A stretch of DNA of 20,006 nt, taken from an uncultured Eubacteriales bacterium. GTDB taxonomy: Bacteria > Bacillota > Clostridia > Oscillospirales > Oscillospiraceae. A model generated the notes under the pieces. The model did no database searches. It was not told the DNA's origin and was given only the letters and a program-made list of their open reading frames with translations. Where the stretch lies: the NCBI GenBank assembly GCA_958427375.1, contig CAUABY010000011.1, forward strand, positions 1 through 20,006, written 5' to 3'. This document shows positions 1-7,251 of this stretch, in pieces (position 1 is the stretch's first letter; every line of letters begins with the position of its first letter). A program made the position numbers and the translations under genes.

Positions 1-96
1 CTCCCCTGCTGCTCTGTTTTCTTTACATTGCAGCATAGTTTTTTGACAGTCTCACGCGCCTGACAGCGCGTCTTTAACGCTTTCTGCTCTTTTCGC

Positions 97-274
97 TTTG
101 ATGGGCGCAGCCCCTGCATCTCAAAAAGAAAAAATCGCTCATAAATTCATCGCTGGCAGGTGCTCGCAGTTTTGCCGGAGCAGAAATGCGCTCAGGCAAT
201 GAAAAGCCCGCTGAGAATACTTTGTGTATTGTCAAGGGCTTTGAAGCCGCATGGGCGTTTTTCTGCCCGTCAAA
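97..274 (+). ncRNA. Candidate structured RNA (6S-like rod) upstream of rarA
   Basis: No gene is visible in the first 334 bases. 97-106 (TTTGATGGGC) can pair with 265-274 (GCCCGTCAAA), 10 pairs with one G-U. The helix continues inward: C108, G110-C113 and T115-C117 pair with 249-257 (GCATGGGCG), with one bulge and one mismatch. Inside lie an A-rich unpaired 5' side (about 118-150) and two good hairpins: 172-199 (TTGCC.GAGC against GCTC.GGCAA) and 204-241 (AAGCCC/GGGCTT with inner AATAC/GTATT). A closing stem, a large asymmetric bubble and an apical arm in about 180 nt resemble 6S RNA, and B. subtilis 6S-1 (bsrA) lies in the aspS-yrvM-rarA neighbourhood. I could not match conserved 6S sequence, and no good promoter precedes it (a TTGACA at 43-48 lacks a -10). 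It may instead be a leader element or structure on the other strand. Confidence 0.35.
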
Positions 275-298
275 ACCCTGTGTGTCCTTGTCTGCCGA

Positions 299-307
299 TG
301 CTATAAT
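299..307 (+). promoter_or_regulatory. Extended -10 promoter for rarA
   Basis: TGCTATAAT is a perfect TGn extended -10 with a consensus TATAAT (302-307), 27 bases before the rarA start. No good -35 is found 16-18 bases upstream, as is common for extended -10 promoters. A 17-base stretch covering this box recurs exactly at the promoter of the membrane glycosyltransferase gene (18577-18593). Confidence 0.6.
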
Positions 308-334
308 AAATAAAAACTTATGGAGGTGCCAGAT

Positions 335-1585
335 ATGTATAAACCGCTTGCCGACGAGATACGCCCCTCAAATTTAGACGAGGTCGTGGGTCAGGGGCAC
401 ATTCTCGGTGAGGATGGTATGCTCCGCCGCATAATTGAGAGCGGGCAGATACCCAACATGATATTTTACGGCCCCTCCGGCACGGGCAAAACCACCGTTG
501 CCCGCATCATAGCCGAGCGCACAAACCGCACTCTGCGTAAGCTCAACGCCACGACCGCCGGTATTGCCGACATCAAGGCTATCATCGACGAGCTTGACAC
601 TTTCCTCACCCCCGGCGGCGTGCTGCTCTATCTTGATGAAATTCAGTACTTCAACAAAAAGCAGCAGCAAAGCCTGCTGGAATTTATAGAGGACGGGCGC
701 ATAACGCTCATCGCCTCCACGACGGAAAACCCCTATTTCTGCGTGTTCAAGGCTATTTTGAGCCGCTCGACCGTGTTTGAATTCAAGGTCGTCTCGCCGG
801 AGGACGTGCAGCGCGCGGTAGAGCGCGCGGTGAGTATTATGAACTCGCGCCGCGCGGAGCCGCTGGAGATTGAGGCCGGCGTGCTGCCGCGTCTCGCCTC
901 CTCCTGCGGGGGCGATGTGCGCAAGGCGATAAACGCCGTGGAACTTCTTTTCTCCACCGCCGTCGGCCGGCACAGCATCAGCCTTGCCGACGCGCTCGCC
1001 ATCTCGCAGCGCAGTTCCATGCGCTATGACCGGGACGGGGACGAGCATTTTGACTCACTCTCCGCGCTGATGAAATCCCTCCGCGGCTCAGACCCGGATG
1101 CGGCCATGCACTACCTCGCCCGGCTTTTGGAGGCGGGTGACCTTATCGGCGTGTGCCGCCGCCTTTTATGCTCGGCGAGTGAGGATATAGGCCTTGCCTA
1201 CCCGCAGGCCGTGCCGATAGTCAAAGCCTGTGTGGACAGCGCCTTGCAGCTCGGCCTGCCGGAGGCGCGCCTGCCGCTGGCGGAGGCGGCGCTGGTGCTC
1301 GCCACCGCGCCGAAGTCAAATACCGCCTGCATGGCCATAGACGCGGCCATAGCCGATGTGCGCGCCGGGCACGTGGGTGCTTTCCCGCGCGAGCTGCAGA
1401 ATGTCCATGCTGACGGCGCGGGCTTTGAGCGCGAGCAGGGCTATAAGTACCCGCACAACTACCACGGCCACTGGGTCAAGCAGCAGTACCTGCCCGACGA
1501 CCTAAAAAACGCGCGCTATTACGAGTACGGCGACAACAAGACCGAACAGGCCGCGCGGCGCTATTGGGAGGAGATTAAAAAGTAA
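335..1585 (+). CDS. rarA: Replication-associated recombination protein A (RarA/MgsA), AAA+ ATPase
   Basis: A cytoplasmic AAA+ ATPase of the clamp-loader-like RarA/MgsA/WRNIP1 family, which acts at stalled replication forks. The 416-residue product has Walker A GPSGTGKTT (46-54), Walker B LLYLDE ending at D101-E102, sensor 1 STTENP (118-123), an SRS-type arginine finger around R134, and the family's C-terminal domain with the ALVLATAPKSN and YKYPHNY signatures. The start is ATG 335, because GGAGG (322-326) lies 8 bases before it; the in-frame ATG at 320 overlaps that ribosome binding site. The stop overlaps the start of the next gene (TAATG), so the two are translationally coupled. Length is close to that of bacterial RarA (about 420-450). 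Confidence 0.95.
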   Translation: MYKPLADEIRPSNLDEVVGQGHILGEDGMLRRIIESGQIPNMIFYGPSGTGKTTVARIIAERTNRTLRKLNATTAGIADIKAIIDELDTFLTPGGVLLYLDEIQYFNKKQQQSLLEFIEDGRITLIASTTENPYFCVFKAILSRSTVFEFKVVSPEDVQRAVERAVSIMNSRRAEPLEIEAGVLPRLASSCGGDVRKAINAVELLFSTAVGRHSISLADALAISQRSSMRYDRDGDEHFDSLSALMKSLRGSDPDAAMHYLARLLEAGDLIGVCRRLLCSASEDIGLAYPQAVPIVKACVDSALQLGLPEARLPLAEAALVLATAPKSNTACMAIDAAIADVRAGHVGAFPRELQNVHADGAGFEREQGYKYPHNYHGHWVKQQYLPDDLKNARYYEYGDNKTEQAARRYWEEIKK

Positions 1586-1761
1586 TGGATATACAGCTCG
1601 GCGATGTGCTGATAATGAAGAAGCTCCACCCCTGCGGCAGCCGCGAGTGGGAGGTCATGCGCACGGGAGCGGATTTAAAACTGCGCTGTCTCGGCTGTGG
1701 CCGCGTTGTCATGGGGCCGCGCTCGAATTTTGAAAAAAACGTCAAGCAGGTGCGCCGGTGA
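1585..1761 (+). CDS. DUF951 family small zinc-finger-like protein
   Basis: A 58-residue open frame starting MDIQLGDVLIMKKLHPCG and containing GSREWEVMRTGADLKLRC, CLGCG and MGPRSNFEK. This matches the DUF951 family (YyzM-like), small Firmicutes proteins of unknown function with a conserved HPCGS.EWEV..GAD...C.GCG core. C17, C35 and C38 could be metal ligands, but this is inference. Its ATG overlaps the rarA stop by one base and its TGA overlaps the GTG start of the next gene (GTGA), so it lies in the middle of a tightly packed three-gene operon. The family is usually found near replication or chromosome-maintenance genes, which fits but does not define its role. Confidence 0.85.
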   Translation: MDIQLGDVLIMKKLHPCGSREWEVMRTGADLKLRCLGCGRVVMGPRSNFEKNVKQVRR

Positions 1762-2018
1762 ACTATGTGTACATTCTACGCTGTGGAGACGGCAGTCTCT
1801 ACACCGGCTGGACTAATGATTTGCAGCACCGCGTTGAAACCCACGCGGCGGGGCGCGGCGCGAAATACACCCGCTCGCGCCTGCCTGTTGAGCTTGTCTA
1901 CAGTGAGGAGTGCACGGACAAGGAGCTTGCCATGAGCCGCGAATGGCACATAAAACGCCTTACTCACGCGCAAAAGCTTGCGCTTATAGAGAGCAAGAAA
2001 GCTTCCGAAAATACCTAA
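1758..2018 (+). CDS. GIY-YIG nuclease superfamily protein (UPF0213/YhbQ-like)
   Basis: An 86-residue single-domain GIY-YIG protein. The N-terminus NYVYILRC..GSLYTGWTNDLQHRV gives the VYI...YTG pair of the motif and the following conserved Arg (R25). It continues with GAKYTRSRLPVELVY and a conserved Glu in SREWHIKRL, the expected metal-binding residue. The family includes stand-alone endonucleases such as YhbQ and YazA, thought to act in DNA repair; the substrate is not established. The start is GTG 1758, overlapping the preceding stop in a GTGA arrangement, so it relies on translational coupling. In B. subtilis yazA lies elsewhere, so the link to rarA here is a local operon arrangement. Confidence 0.85.
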   Translation: MNYVYILRCGDGSLYTGWTNDLQHRVETHAAGRGAKYTRSRLPVELVYSEECTDKELAMSREWHIKRLTHAQKLALIESKKASENT

Positions 2019-2117
2019 GCCCCGCGCCGTTTGCGCTGGGTGTCAGTAATGTCCGCCGCCTGCTGCTCAGGCTGCCGCTCAAATAAACGGAGCAAGGAAT
2101 TTTGAATAACACGCAGC

Positions 2118-2143
2118 AGCCCCGCGCCTTATGGCGCGGGGCT
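2118..2143. terminator. Hairpin terminator between convergent genes
   Basis: A perfect 11-bp stem (AGCCCCGCGCC/GGCGCGGGGCT) with a TTAT loop, in the 144-base gap between the GIY-YIG gene and malQ. It is followed by CATCTTTATAAT on the plus strand and by a T-rich stretch on the minus strand, so it can serve both. The 5' arm repeats exactly 100 bases upstream (2018-2028), where it forms a weaker hairpin with a bulge (2021-2040). Confidence 0.7.
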
Positions 2144-2162
2144 CATCTTTATAATATCACTT

Positions 2163-3695
2163 TTATTCAGCTTCGCTTTTCTCCGCGTCCTGGTCCTTTT
2201 CCGCGGGCTTTTCTTTTTCGAGCCTGCGGTAGGTGTCGGTATAACCGCGCAGTTTCTTGGCAAGGCGCTTGTTTGCCGCGCCCGGAAGCATGCGCCAGCG
2301 CCAGTTGCCGCTGGGTGTGCCGGGGGTGTTCATGCGCGCGGCGGCGGGCAGCTCCAGCACGTCCTGCATCTGCATGACAAAAAGCTCAGAGGCTGTGGAC
2401 ATACCAGCGCGAATCATGCCCCAGCACCAGCCCTCATCGGCGGTGATGTGCATATAGCGCTCGGCGTACTTGAGATTCTCCTTGTCCGAGGTCTCGACCC
2501 AGCCCTTGACCGTGTCATTATCGTGCGTGCCCAGATAGCACACGCTGTTCGGCTGGCAGCGGTGGGGCAGGAAATCCGACTCACTCTCCACGTCAAAGGC
2601 GAATTCCAGCACCTTCATACCGGGCAGGCCGGAGTCAGCCACAAGCTTTCTCACCTCCGGCGTGACATAGCCCAGGTCCTCCGCGATAAGGCGCAGATTT
2701 CCAAACCACGACAGCAGCACGCCGACCAGCCCCATGCCCGGACCCGGCCTCCACTCGCCGTCCTTCGCCGTCTCGCTGCCATAGGGCACCGCCCAATAGC
2801 TCTCAAGCCCGCGGAAGTGGTCGATGCGGATGATATCATAGAGCCTGCGCGCCCCGTCTATGCGGCGCAGCCACCAGCCATAGCCATCGTTGCGCATGGC
2901 GTCCCAGTCATAGAGCGGATTGCCCCAGAGCTGGCCATCCCCGGTGAAAGCGTCAGGCGGAACACCCGCGACGTCGGTCGGGAAGTTATTCTCGTCCAGC
3001 TGGAAAAACTGCGGCTCGCTCCATACGTCGGCTGAGTCGAGCGCAACATAGATAGGTATGTCGCCGATGAACTCAACGCCGTTTTTGTGCGCGTACTCGT
3101 GCAGCTCGTCCCACTGCTGATAGAAGAGGTACTGGAGAAAAACGTAGAAATCCACATCGTCCTTCAGTCTCTCGCCGTACTCGCGCACGGCCTCCGGGCG
3201 GCGCATGCGGATGGCCTCATCCGGCCACTCAAGCCAGCTTATCATGCCAAAGCCCGCCTTGACCGCCATGTACAGCGCATAGTTTTCAACCCATCTGTTC
3301 GCGGCTCTGAATTCCGCAATCTCCCCGGCAAGCCCGCCGCGGCCGCGCTCGAAAGCGAGGCGGAGCACCTTGAAGCGGTTTTCATATATCCGGCCGTAGT
3401 CGACGCTCGAAGCGTCCTCGCCCCAGTTGACATTTTTCAGCTCCGCGCGCTTTAATAGTCCCTGCGCGACGAGCTTGTCAAGGTCGATGTAATAGGGGTT
3501 GCCCGCGAAAGTCGAGAAAGATTGGTAGGGGCTGTCGCCATAGCTTGTGGGGCCGAGCGGCAGAAGCTGCCAGTATTTTTGACCCGCGGCCTTAAGAAAG
3601 TCAATAAACTCATAGGCGCACTTGCCCATGCTGCCGATGCCGTACTTGGAGGGCAGAGAACTCATGGCCAAAAGTATACCGCTGCTGCGATTCAT
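2163..3695 (-). CDS. malQ: 4-alpha-glucanotransferase (amylomaltase, GH77)
   Basis: A cytoplasmic GH77 disproportionating enzyme that transfers alpha-1,4-glucan segments between maltodextrins and releases glucose. The 510-residue product opens with NRSSGILLAMSSLPSKYGIG and has the GH77 substrate loop GVPPDAFTGDGQLWGNP (about 244-260). The nucleophile region is RIDHFRG (D292), the acid/base AEDLG (E339), and the third carboxylate GTHDND (D392). The start is ATG 3695, preceded by GGAGA; the open frame extends 18 codons upstream without a ribosome binding site. The last 20 residues are Lys/Glu-rich and look like a dispensable tail. It is the last gene of the LacI-binding protein-permease locus and fits breakdown of the imported oligosaccharide. 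Confidence 0.95.
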   Translation of the reverse strand: MNRSSGILLAMSSLPSKYGIGSMGKCAYEFIDFLKAAGQKYWQLLPLGPTSYGDSPYQSFSTFAGNPYYIDLDKLVAQGLLKRAELKNVNWGEDASSVDYGRIYENRFKVLRLAFERGRGGLAGEIAEFRAANRWVENYALYMAVKAGFGMISWLEWPDEAIRMRRPEAVREYGERLKDDVDFYVFLQYLFYQQWDELHEYAHKNGVEFIGDIPIYVALDSADVWSEPQFFQLDENNFPTDVAGVPPDAFTGDGQLWGNPLYDWDAMRNDGYGWWLRRIDGARRLYDIIRIDHFRGLESYWAVPYGSETAKDGEWRPGPGMGLVGVLLSWFGNLRLIAEDLGYVTPEVRKLVADSGLPGMKVLEFAFDVESESDFLPHRCQPNSVCYLGTHDNDTVKGWVETSDKENLKYAERYMHITADEGWCWGMIRAGMSTASELFVMQMQDVLELPAAARMNTPGTPSGNWRWRMLPGAANKRLAKKLRGYTDTYRRLEKEKPAEKDQDAEKSEAE

Positions 3696-3867
3696 AATAA
3701 TCTCCATTCTGCCGCATACCCACAGCACAGGCAGGGATGAAAGCTCCATATGCGGCCGAATGGAGCCTATCCGACAAGTGCTGCGGCTGCCGCTTTAACG
3801 GCGAGCGGCGCGCCATATATATGATTCATGCTCTGAAGAGCACTATCATATGTTTTATTTTGACTGC

Positions 3868-3899
3868 GTTATGAGAGGGTGTATACGCCCTCTCATAAC
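3868..3899 (-). repeat. Long perfect hairpin between the second permease and malQ
   Basis: GTTATGAGAGGG and CCCTCTCATAAC form a 12-bp perfect stem around an 8-base loop containing GTATAC. It lies 13 bases downstream of the permease stop. No T-run follows on the minus strand, so it is a poor intrinsic terminator; an mRNA 3'-protecting or processing stem is more likely (inference). The rest of the gap (3696-3867) shows no convincing promoter. Confidence 0.55.
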
Positions 3900-3911
3900 A
3901 ACTTGTATATA

Positions 3912-4754
3912 TTACCCCTTTACGGCGCCCGCTGCAACACCTTTTATTATGTGTTTCTGGCCCAGAATGTAGACTATAATGATGGGTACAATGGTGAGCA
4001 CGATGCTTGCCATCATGGAGCCCATCTCCACCCGGCCATAGCTGCCGCGGAAGTATTGGATAAGGATAGGAATTGTCATGTACTTTTTCCTATCCAGCAC
4101 CAGATAGGGCAGGAGATAGTCGTTCCAGAGCCACATAGTCTCCAGTATTCCCACAGAGACCATGGTGGGCTTGAGAATGGGAAATACCACCGAGAAGAAT
4201 GTGCGGATAGGATTGCACCCGTCAATCATGGCAGCTTCTTCAATCTCAAGAGGGATAGATTTCATGAAGCCCGCGAACATGAATACCGCCAGACCCGCGC
4301 CAAACCCCAGATACACAATGCAGATATTATACGGTGTGTTCAGGCCGAGTTTATCGGACAGCGATGACAAGGTAAACATCAGCATCTGGAAAGGCACGAC
4401 CATGGAAAACACAAAGAGGTAGTAGCAGGCCTTGGAAACCCAGCTGTTGACTCTCGTGATAAACCAGGCGCACATGGAGCAGCACACCAAAATCAGCACC
4501 ACGGAGGTGACGGTGATTACAAGGCTGTACCAGAACGCCGACAGGAAGCCCTTGGAGGTAATCGCGTCAGCGAAATTGCTGACCCCGGCGAAGCTGTCTG
4601 CCGTGGGCATCTGGAACACAGTGTTGGTGCTGATAGTCTGCTCCTTCTTAAAGGAGTTCATAATGACCATGAATACCGGGTAAACCCAGGCGAGACTCAG
4701 CACCGCGAACAGAACTGTAAGAAATCCGTTGAGAACCTTGTTTTTCTTTTCCAT
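3912..4754 (-). CDS. Carbohydrate ABC transporter permease, MalG type (CUT1)
   Basis: The second inner-membrane subunit of a CUT1 sugar importer, 280 residues with six predicted hydrophobic segments. The EAA loop that docks the ATPase is EEAAMIDGCNPIRTFFSVVFPILKP (about 172-196, with E173, A174, A175 and G179), and the C-terminus GQKHIIKGVAAGAVKG is typical of MalG homologues. The ATG overlaps the stop of the upstream permease (TAATG), and AGGAGGTG lies just upstream inside that gene. Substrate cannot be read from the permease; the adjacent malQ and LacI regulator suggest maltodextrins or related alpha-glucosides. Confidence 0.92.
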   Translation of the reverse strand: MEKKNKVLNGFLTVLFAVLSLAWVYPVFMVIMNSFKKEQTISTNTVFQMPTADSFAGVSNFADAITSKGFLSAFWYSLVITVTSVVLILVCCSMCAWFITRVNSWVSKACYYLFVFSMVVPFQMLMFTLSSLSDKLGLNTPYNICIVYLGFGAGLAVFMFAGFMKSIPLEIEEAAMIDGCNPIRTFFSVVFPILKPTMVSVGILETMWLWNDYLLPYLVLDRKKYMTIPILIQYFRGSYGRVEMGSMMASIVLTIVPIIIVYILGQKHIIKGVAAGAVKG

Positions 4755-5605
4755 TACTGCTGCACCTCCTTAGAGCGTGTGGCCTTCAGCTGAATCAAGG
4801 ATATAATGACAACCATAATGCAGAACAAAACTGCCTTTGCCTGACCGATGCCCTTCCACTGAGGCCCGGCGCGGAAGTAGAAGGTGTTATAAATGTTCAT
4901 CGCTATCAATTCAGAGGCGTGAGCCGGTTCACCGCCAGTGAGTGCCAGGTTCTGGTCGAAGAGCTTAAACGAGTTGGTGAGGGACAAAAACAGGCAGATG
5001 GTGATAGACGGCATAAGGTTGGGCAGCTTCACTCTCCACAAGGTCTGCCACGCGTTTGCCCCGTCAATGGTTGCCGCCTCAATGTAGTCATTGGGTATGG
5101 ATTGAAGTCCGGCAATGTATATTATCATCATATAGCCGATTTGCTGCCAGCACATGAGAATAATCAAACCCCAATAGCCGTAAGCTGCGTTCAATGCCAG
5201 CAGCGGCTTCCCCAGCAGACTGAGCACGCAGTTAATCAGTATCTGCCAGATATAGCCAAGCACAATGCCGCCGATAAGGTTCGGCATGAAAAACACAGTG
5301 CGGAAAAGATTCGTGCCTTTAATCTGCCGTGTCAGCAGCAGGGCCACGGCAAGCGCAAAAAGGTTAATTAACAGTGTGGAAACCACGGTGAAGCGCACTG
5401 TCAGCCAGAAAGAATGGGTGAACTGCGTATCCGCAAAGGCTTTCACATAATTCGTAAATCCTATGAACGTGGCTTTGTCAACCGTCTGGAATTTGCACAG
5501 CGACAGATACGCGCCCTGCACAAATGGTATTATAAATCCGATGACAAAGGCACACAGCGTTGGCAGCAGAAAGATTGGCCAATATTTTCTTATGGCTTTC
5601 TCCAT
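4754..5605 (-). CDS. Carbohydrate ABC transporter permease, MalF type (CUT1)
   Basis: The first inner-membrane subunit of the same importer, 283 residues. It begins with one transmembrane segment (KYWPIFLLPTLCAFVIGFIIP) followed by the permease domain. The EAA loop is YIEAATIDGANAWQTLWRVKLP (about 174-195). It lacks the large periplasmic insertion of E. coli MalF, as is usual for Gram-positive CUT1 permeases. The ATG is preceded by AGGAGG at good spacing. It is coupled to the next permease by a one-base overlap and lies 188 bases after the binding-protein gene, behind a terminator-like hairpin, so it is probably made at a lower level than the binding protein. Confidence 0.92.
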   Translation of the reverse strand: MEKAIRKYWPIFLLPTLCAFVIGFIIPFVQGAYLSLCKFQTVDKATFIGFTNYVKAFADTQFTHSFWLTVRFTVVSTLLINLFALAVALLLTRQIKGTNLFRTVFFMPNLIGGIVLGYIWQILINCVLSLLGKPLLALNAAYGYWGLIILMCWQQIGYMMIIYIAGLQSIPNDYIEAATIDGANAWQTLWRVKLPNLMPSITICLFLSLTNSFKLFDQNLALTGGEPAHASELIAMNIYNTFYFRAGPQWKGIGQAKAVLFCIMVVIISLIQLKATRSKEVQQ

Positions 5606-5726
5606 ATTTTTACCTCCTGTTTTACTCTCTGTTTTCAGGGTTCACCTGTGAGACTGCGGCTTTGTTCCACAGGTCAGCTCTGATATATGCTGGTCAGCTC
5701 GCAAAGCCCCCGGCATCAGTTCCGGC

Positions 5727-5761
5727 AAAAACCGGGGTGGGCGGTCATTCGCCCACCCCGG
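5727..5761 (-). terminator. Intra-operon terminator between binding protein and permeases
   Basis: On the minus strand a perfect 12-bp GC-rich stem (CCGGGGTGGGCG/CGCCCACCCCGG, 5732-5761, 6-base loop) is followed directly by five Ts (5727-5731). This is a textbook intrinsic terminator 33 bases after the binding-protein stop. Since the permeases lack an obvious promoter of their own, it likely acts by partial read-through, which would give more binding protein than membrane subunits. Confidence 0.8.
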
Positions 5762-5793
5762 CATTCAGTCAGGTTTGCTTTTGTGTTTCAGGT

Positions 5794-7152
5794 TCAGCCG
5801 TTAACCAGAGCATACTCAGAAGCCCAGCCATCGACGAAAGCGGAAACGACGCCGTCCCAGTCACCGGTACCGGCTGCATATGCGGTCAGAGCGGAGCCAA
5901 CACCGTTCTTCCACTCCTCGGAGGGCATGGTGGTGAAGTTCCAGGAGACAGGGGTCTTGCCCTCGGCGGTCATGGCTGCATCCTGCTTAACAAACAGATT
6001 GCTTGCTTCCTTAGCGGCCTTGAAGGGGCAGACAAAGCCCATGTCATTGGCCAGAGCGGAAGTGCCCTCTTCAGAGGTAACAACCCAGTACAGGAAGTCA
6101 AGAGTTGCCTGAATGTCAGCCTCGTCAGCCTCAGCATTGACGCACCAGTAGTTCTCAGAACCGGTGCAGAGGCCCTGATTGGCCTCGTCGCCAGCGCCGA
6201 CATAAATAGGAATCATTGCCAGGTCGTCATCGGTGAACTGGCCATCACCGGTGAGGTTGCCGTACTCCCAAGAACCGTTCTGGAAGAACACGGCCTCGCC
6301 AGCGAGGAACTCATTGCGGCTGTCATCGCCGGTCTTACCGGCCAGATCTGCGGGTGCGCAGGTGGAGTTGTTTATGTACAGATCCCAGATAGCCTTGTAG
6401 TTGTCAAGGAAGTCGCCCTTGATGGCATCGGTTGCGTTTATACCGTCAGCCTGATACTCAAAGTAGATGGGCAGGTTTGCAAGGTGGGTCTTGAAGCGCC
6501 AGTCAGAGGAGGAATCCATACCGGCGGAGGAGAAGGCGGCAAAGCCCAGCTCGTCCTTGCGGGCGGTGATGTCCTCAGCAACATTCTTCAGAGACTCGAA
6601 AGAGTTGATGTCCTCAACAGAATAACCAGCCTGAGCAAGGAGAGTCTTGTTGGTGATAAGGCCATAGGACTCGATAACATAGGCAATACCATAGACAGCG
6701 CCGTCCTCGCTGAGGGCAAAGCTATCGGAGGTCAGTTCGCCATAGATGGGGGTTCCGGCCAGGTCATAGCAGTAATCTTTCCAGTTTGCCAGACCCACAG
6801 GGCCATTGACCTGGAACATGGTGGGAGCTTCGCTCTTAGCCATCTCGGCCATGAGGGTCTCCTCATAGGTGCCGGAAGCAGCGGTAACAACAGTTACAGG
6901 AACACCGGTGGTCTCAGTGTAGAGAGCCGCCAGATCTTTCCACTGCTGGTCCTGTTCGGGCTTGAAGTTGAGGTAGTAGACGGAACCGTCTGCTGCGGGT
7001 GCTGCTTCTGCGGGAGCTTCGGCAGCGGGAGCTTCGGCAGCGGGGGCATCGGCTGCGGGAGCCTCAGTCGCGGCGGGAGCCGCGGAGGAGCCGCAGGCGC
7101 ACAGTGCAAAAACCATGCACAGCGCAAGAACCATTGCAAGGATCTTTTTCAT
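5794..7152 (-). CDS. Extracellular sugar-binding lipoprotein of the CUT1 ABC importer
   Basis: A family 1 solute-binding protein, 452 residues, anchored outside the membrane. The signal peptide is KKILAMVLALCMVFALCACGSS with a lipobox LCAC; C20 would be the lipidated residue. Residues about 22-50 are an Ala/Pro/Glu linker built of PAAEA-type pentapeptides. The mature domain starts near VYYLNFKPEQDQQWKDLA, typical of oligosaccharide-binding proteins of this class. The start is ATG 7152, with AAGGAG 9-10 bases upstream; the in-frame ATG at 7173 overlaps that site. It is encoded between the LacI regulator and the permeases. Ligand is inferred to be an alpha-glucan oligosaccharide from malQ, not from binding-site residues. 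Confidence 0.92.
   Translation of the reverse strand: MKKILAMVLALCMVFALCACGSSAAPAATEAPAADAPAAEAPAAEAPAEAAPAADGSVYYLNFKPEQDQQWKDLAALYTETTGVPVTVVTAASGTYEETLMAEMAKSEAPTMFQVNGPVGLANWKDYCYDLAGTPIYGELTSDSFALSEDGAVYGIAYVIESYGLITNKTLLAQAGYSVEDINSFESLKNVAEDITARKDELGFAAFSSAGMDSSSDWRFKTHLANLPIYFEYQADGINATDAIKGDFLDNYKAIWDLYINNSTCAPADLAGKTGDDSRNEFLAGEAVFFQNGSWEYGNLTGDGQFTDDDLAMIPIYVGAGDEANQGLCTGSENYWCVNAEADEADIQATLDFLYWVVTSEEGTSALANDMGFVCPFKAAKEASNLFVKQDAAMTAEGKTPVSWNFTTMPSEEWKNGVGSALTAYAAGTGDWDGVVSAFVDGWASEYALVNG
7011..7070 (-). repeat. Four tandem 15-bp repeats encoding the binding-protein linker
   Basis: Units begin at 7011, 7026, 7041 and 7056. The first two are identical (CGGGAGCTTCGGCAG on the plus strand) and the others differ at a few bases. 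Each unit encodes one pentapeptide of the PAAEA/PAADA linker behind the lipidated Cys, so gain or loss of units would stay in frame. Confidence 0.75.
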
Positions 7153-7185
7153 TAGTTGTTTTCTCCTTATCATAGATTTTTGTTC

Positions 7186-7218
7186 CCGTTTGCGGGCGCG
7201 TCTGCGCCCCTTTGCGGG
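7186..7218 (-). promoter_or_regulatory. Nested hairpin in the binding-protein 5' leader
   Basis: GGGCGC and GCGCCC (7194-7209) form a perfect 6-bp stem, flanked by CCCG (7186-7189) and CGGG (7215-7218) arms that can close around it. It lies about 17 bases upstream of the AAGGAG site of the binding-protein gene. It could protect or modulate the mRNA; no T-run follows, so it does not look like a terminator. Confidence 0.4.
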
Positions 7219-7251
7219 TTTTGTATTTTCACGCCCTCACGGGCAGGAAAA

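Noticed and set aside
43..48. Consensus TTGACA that could be the -35 of a promoter for the structured RNA
   Set aside because: The sequence 16-18 bases downstream is GC-rich (GCGCGTC) with no -10 resemblance.
374..1048. A 224-codon minus-strand frame inside rarA
   Set aside because: RarA has all AAA+ motifs in the plus frame; the opposite frame has no recognisable protein features.
5560..7155. A 531-codon open frame on the plus strand opposite the binding-protein gene
   Set aside because: It is a Gly/Val/Ala-rich antisense shadow of a well-supported lipoprotein gene, with no ribosome binding site or family resemblance.
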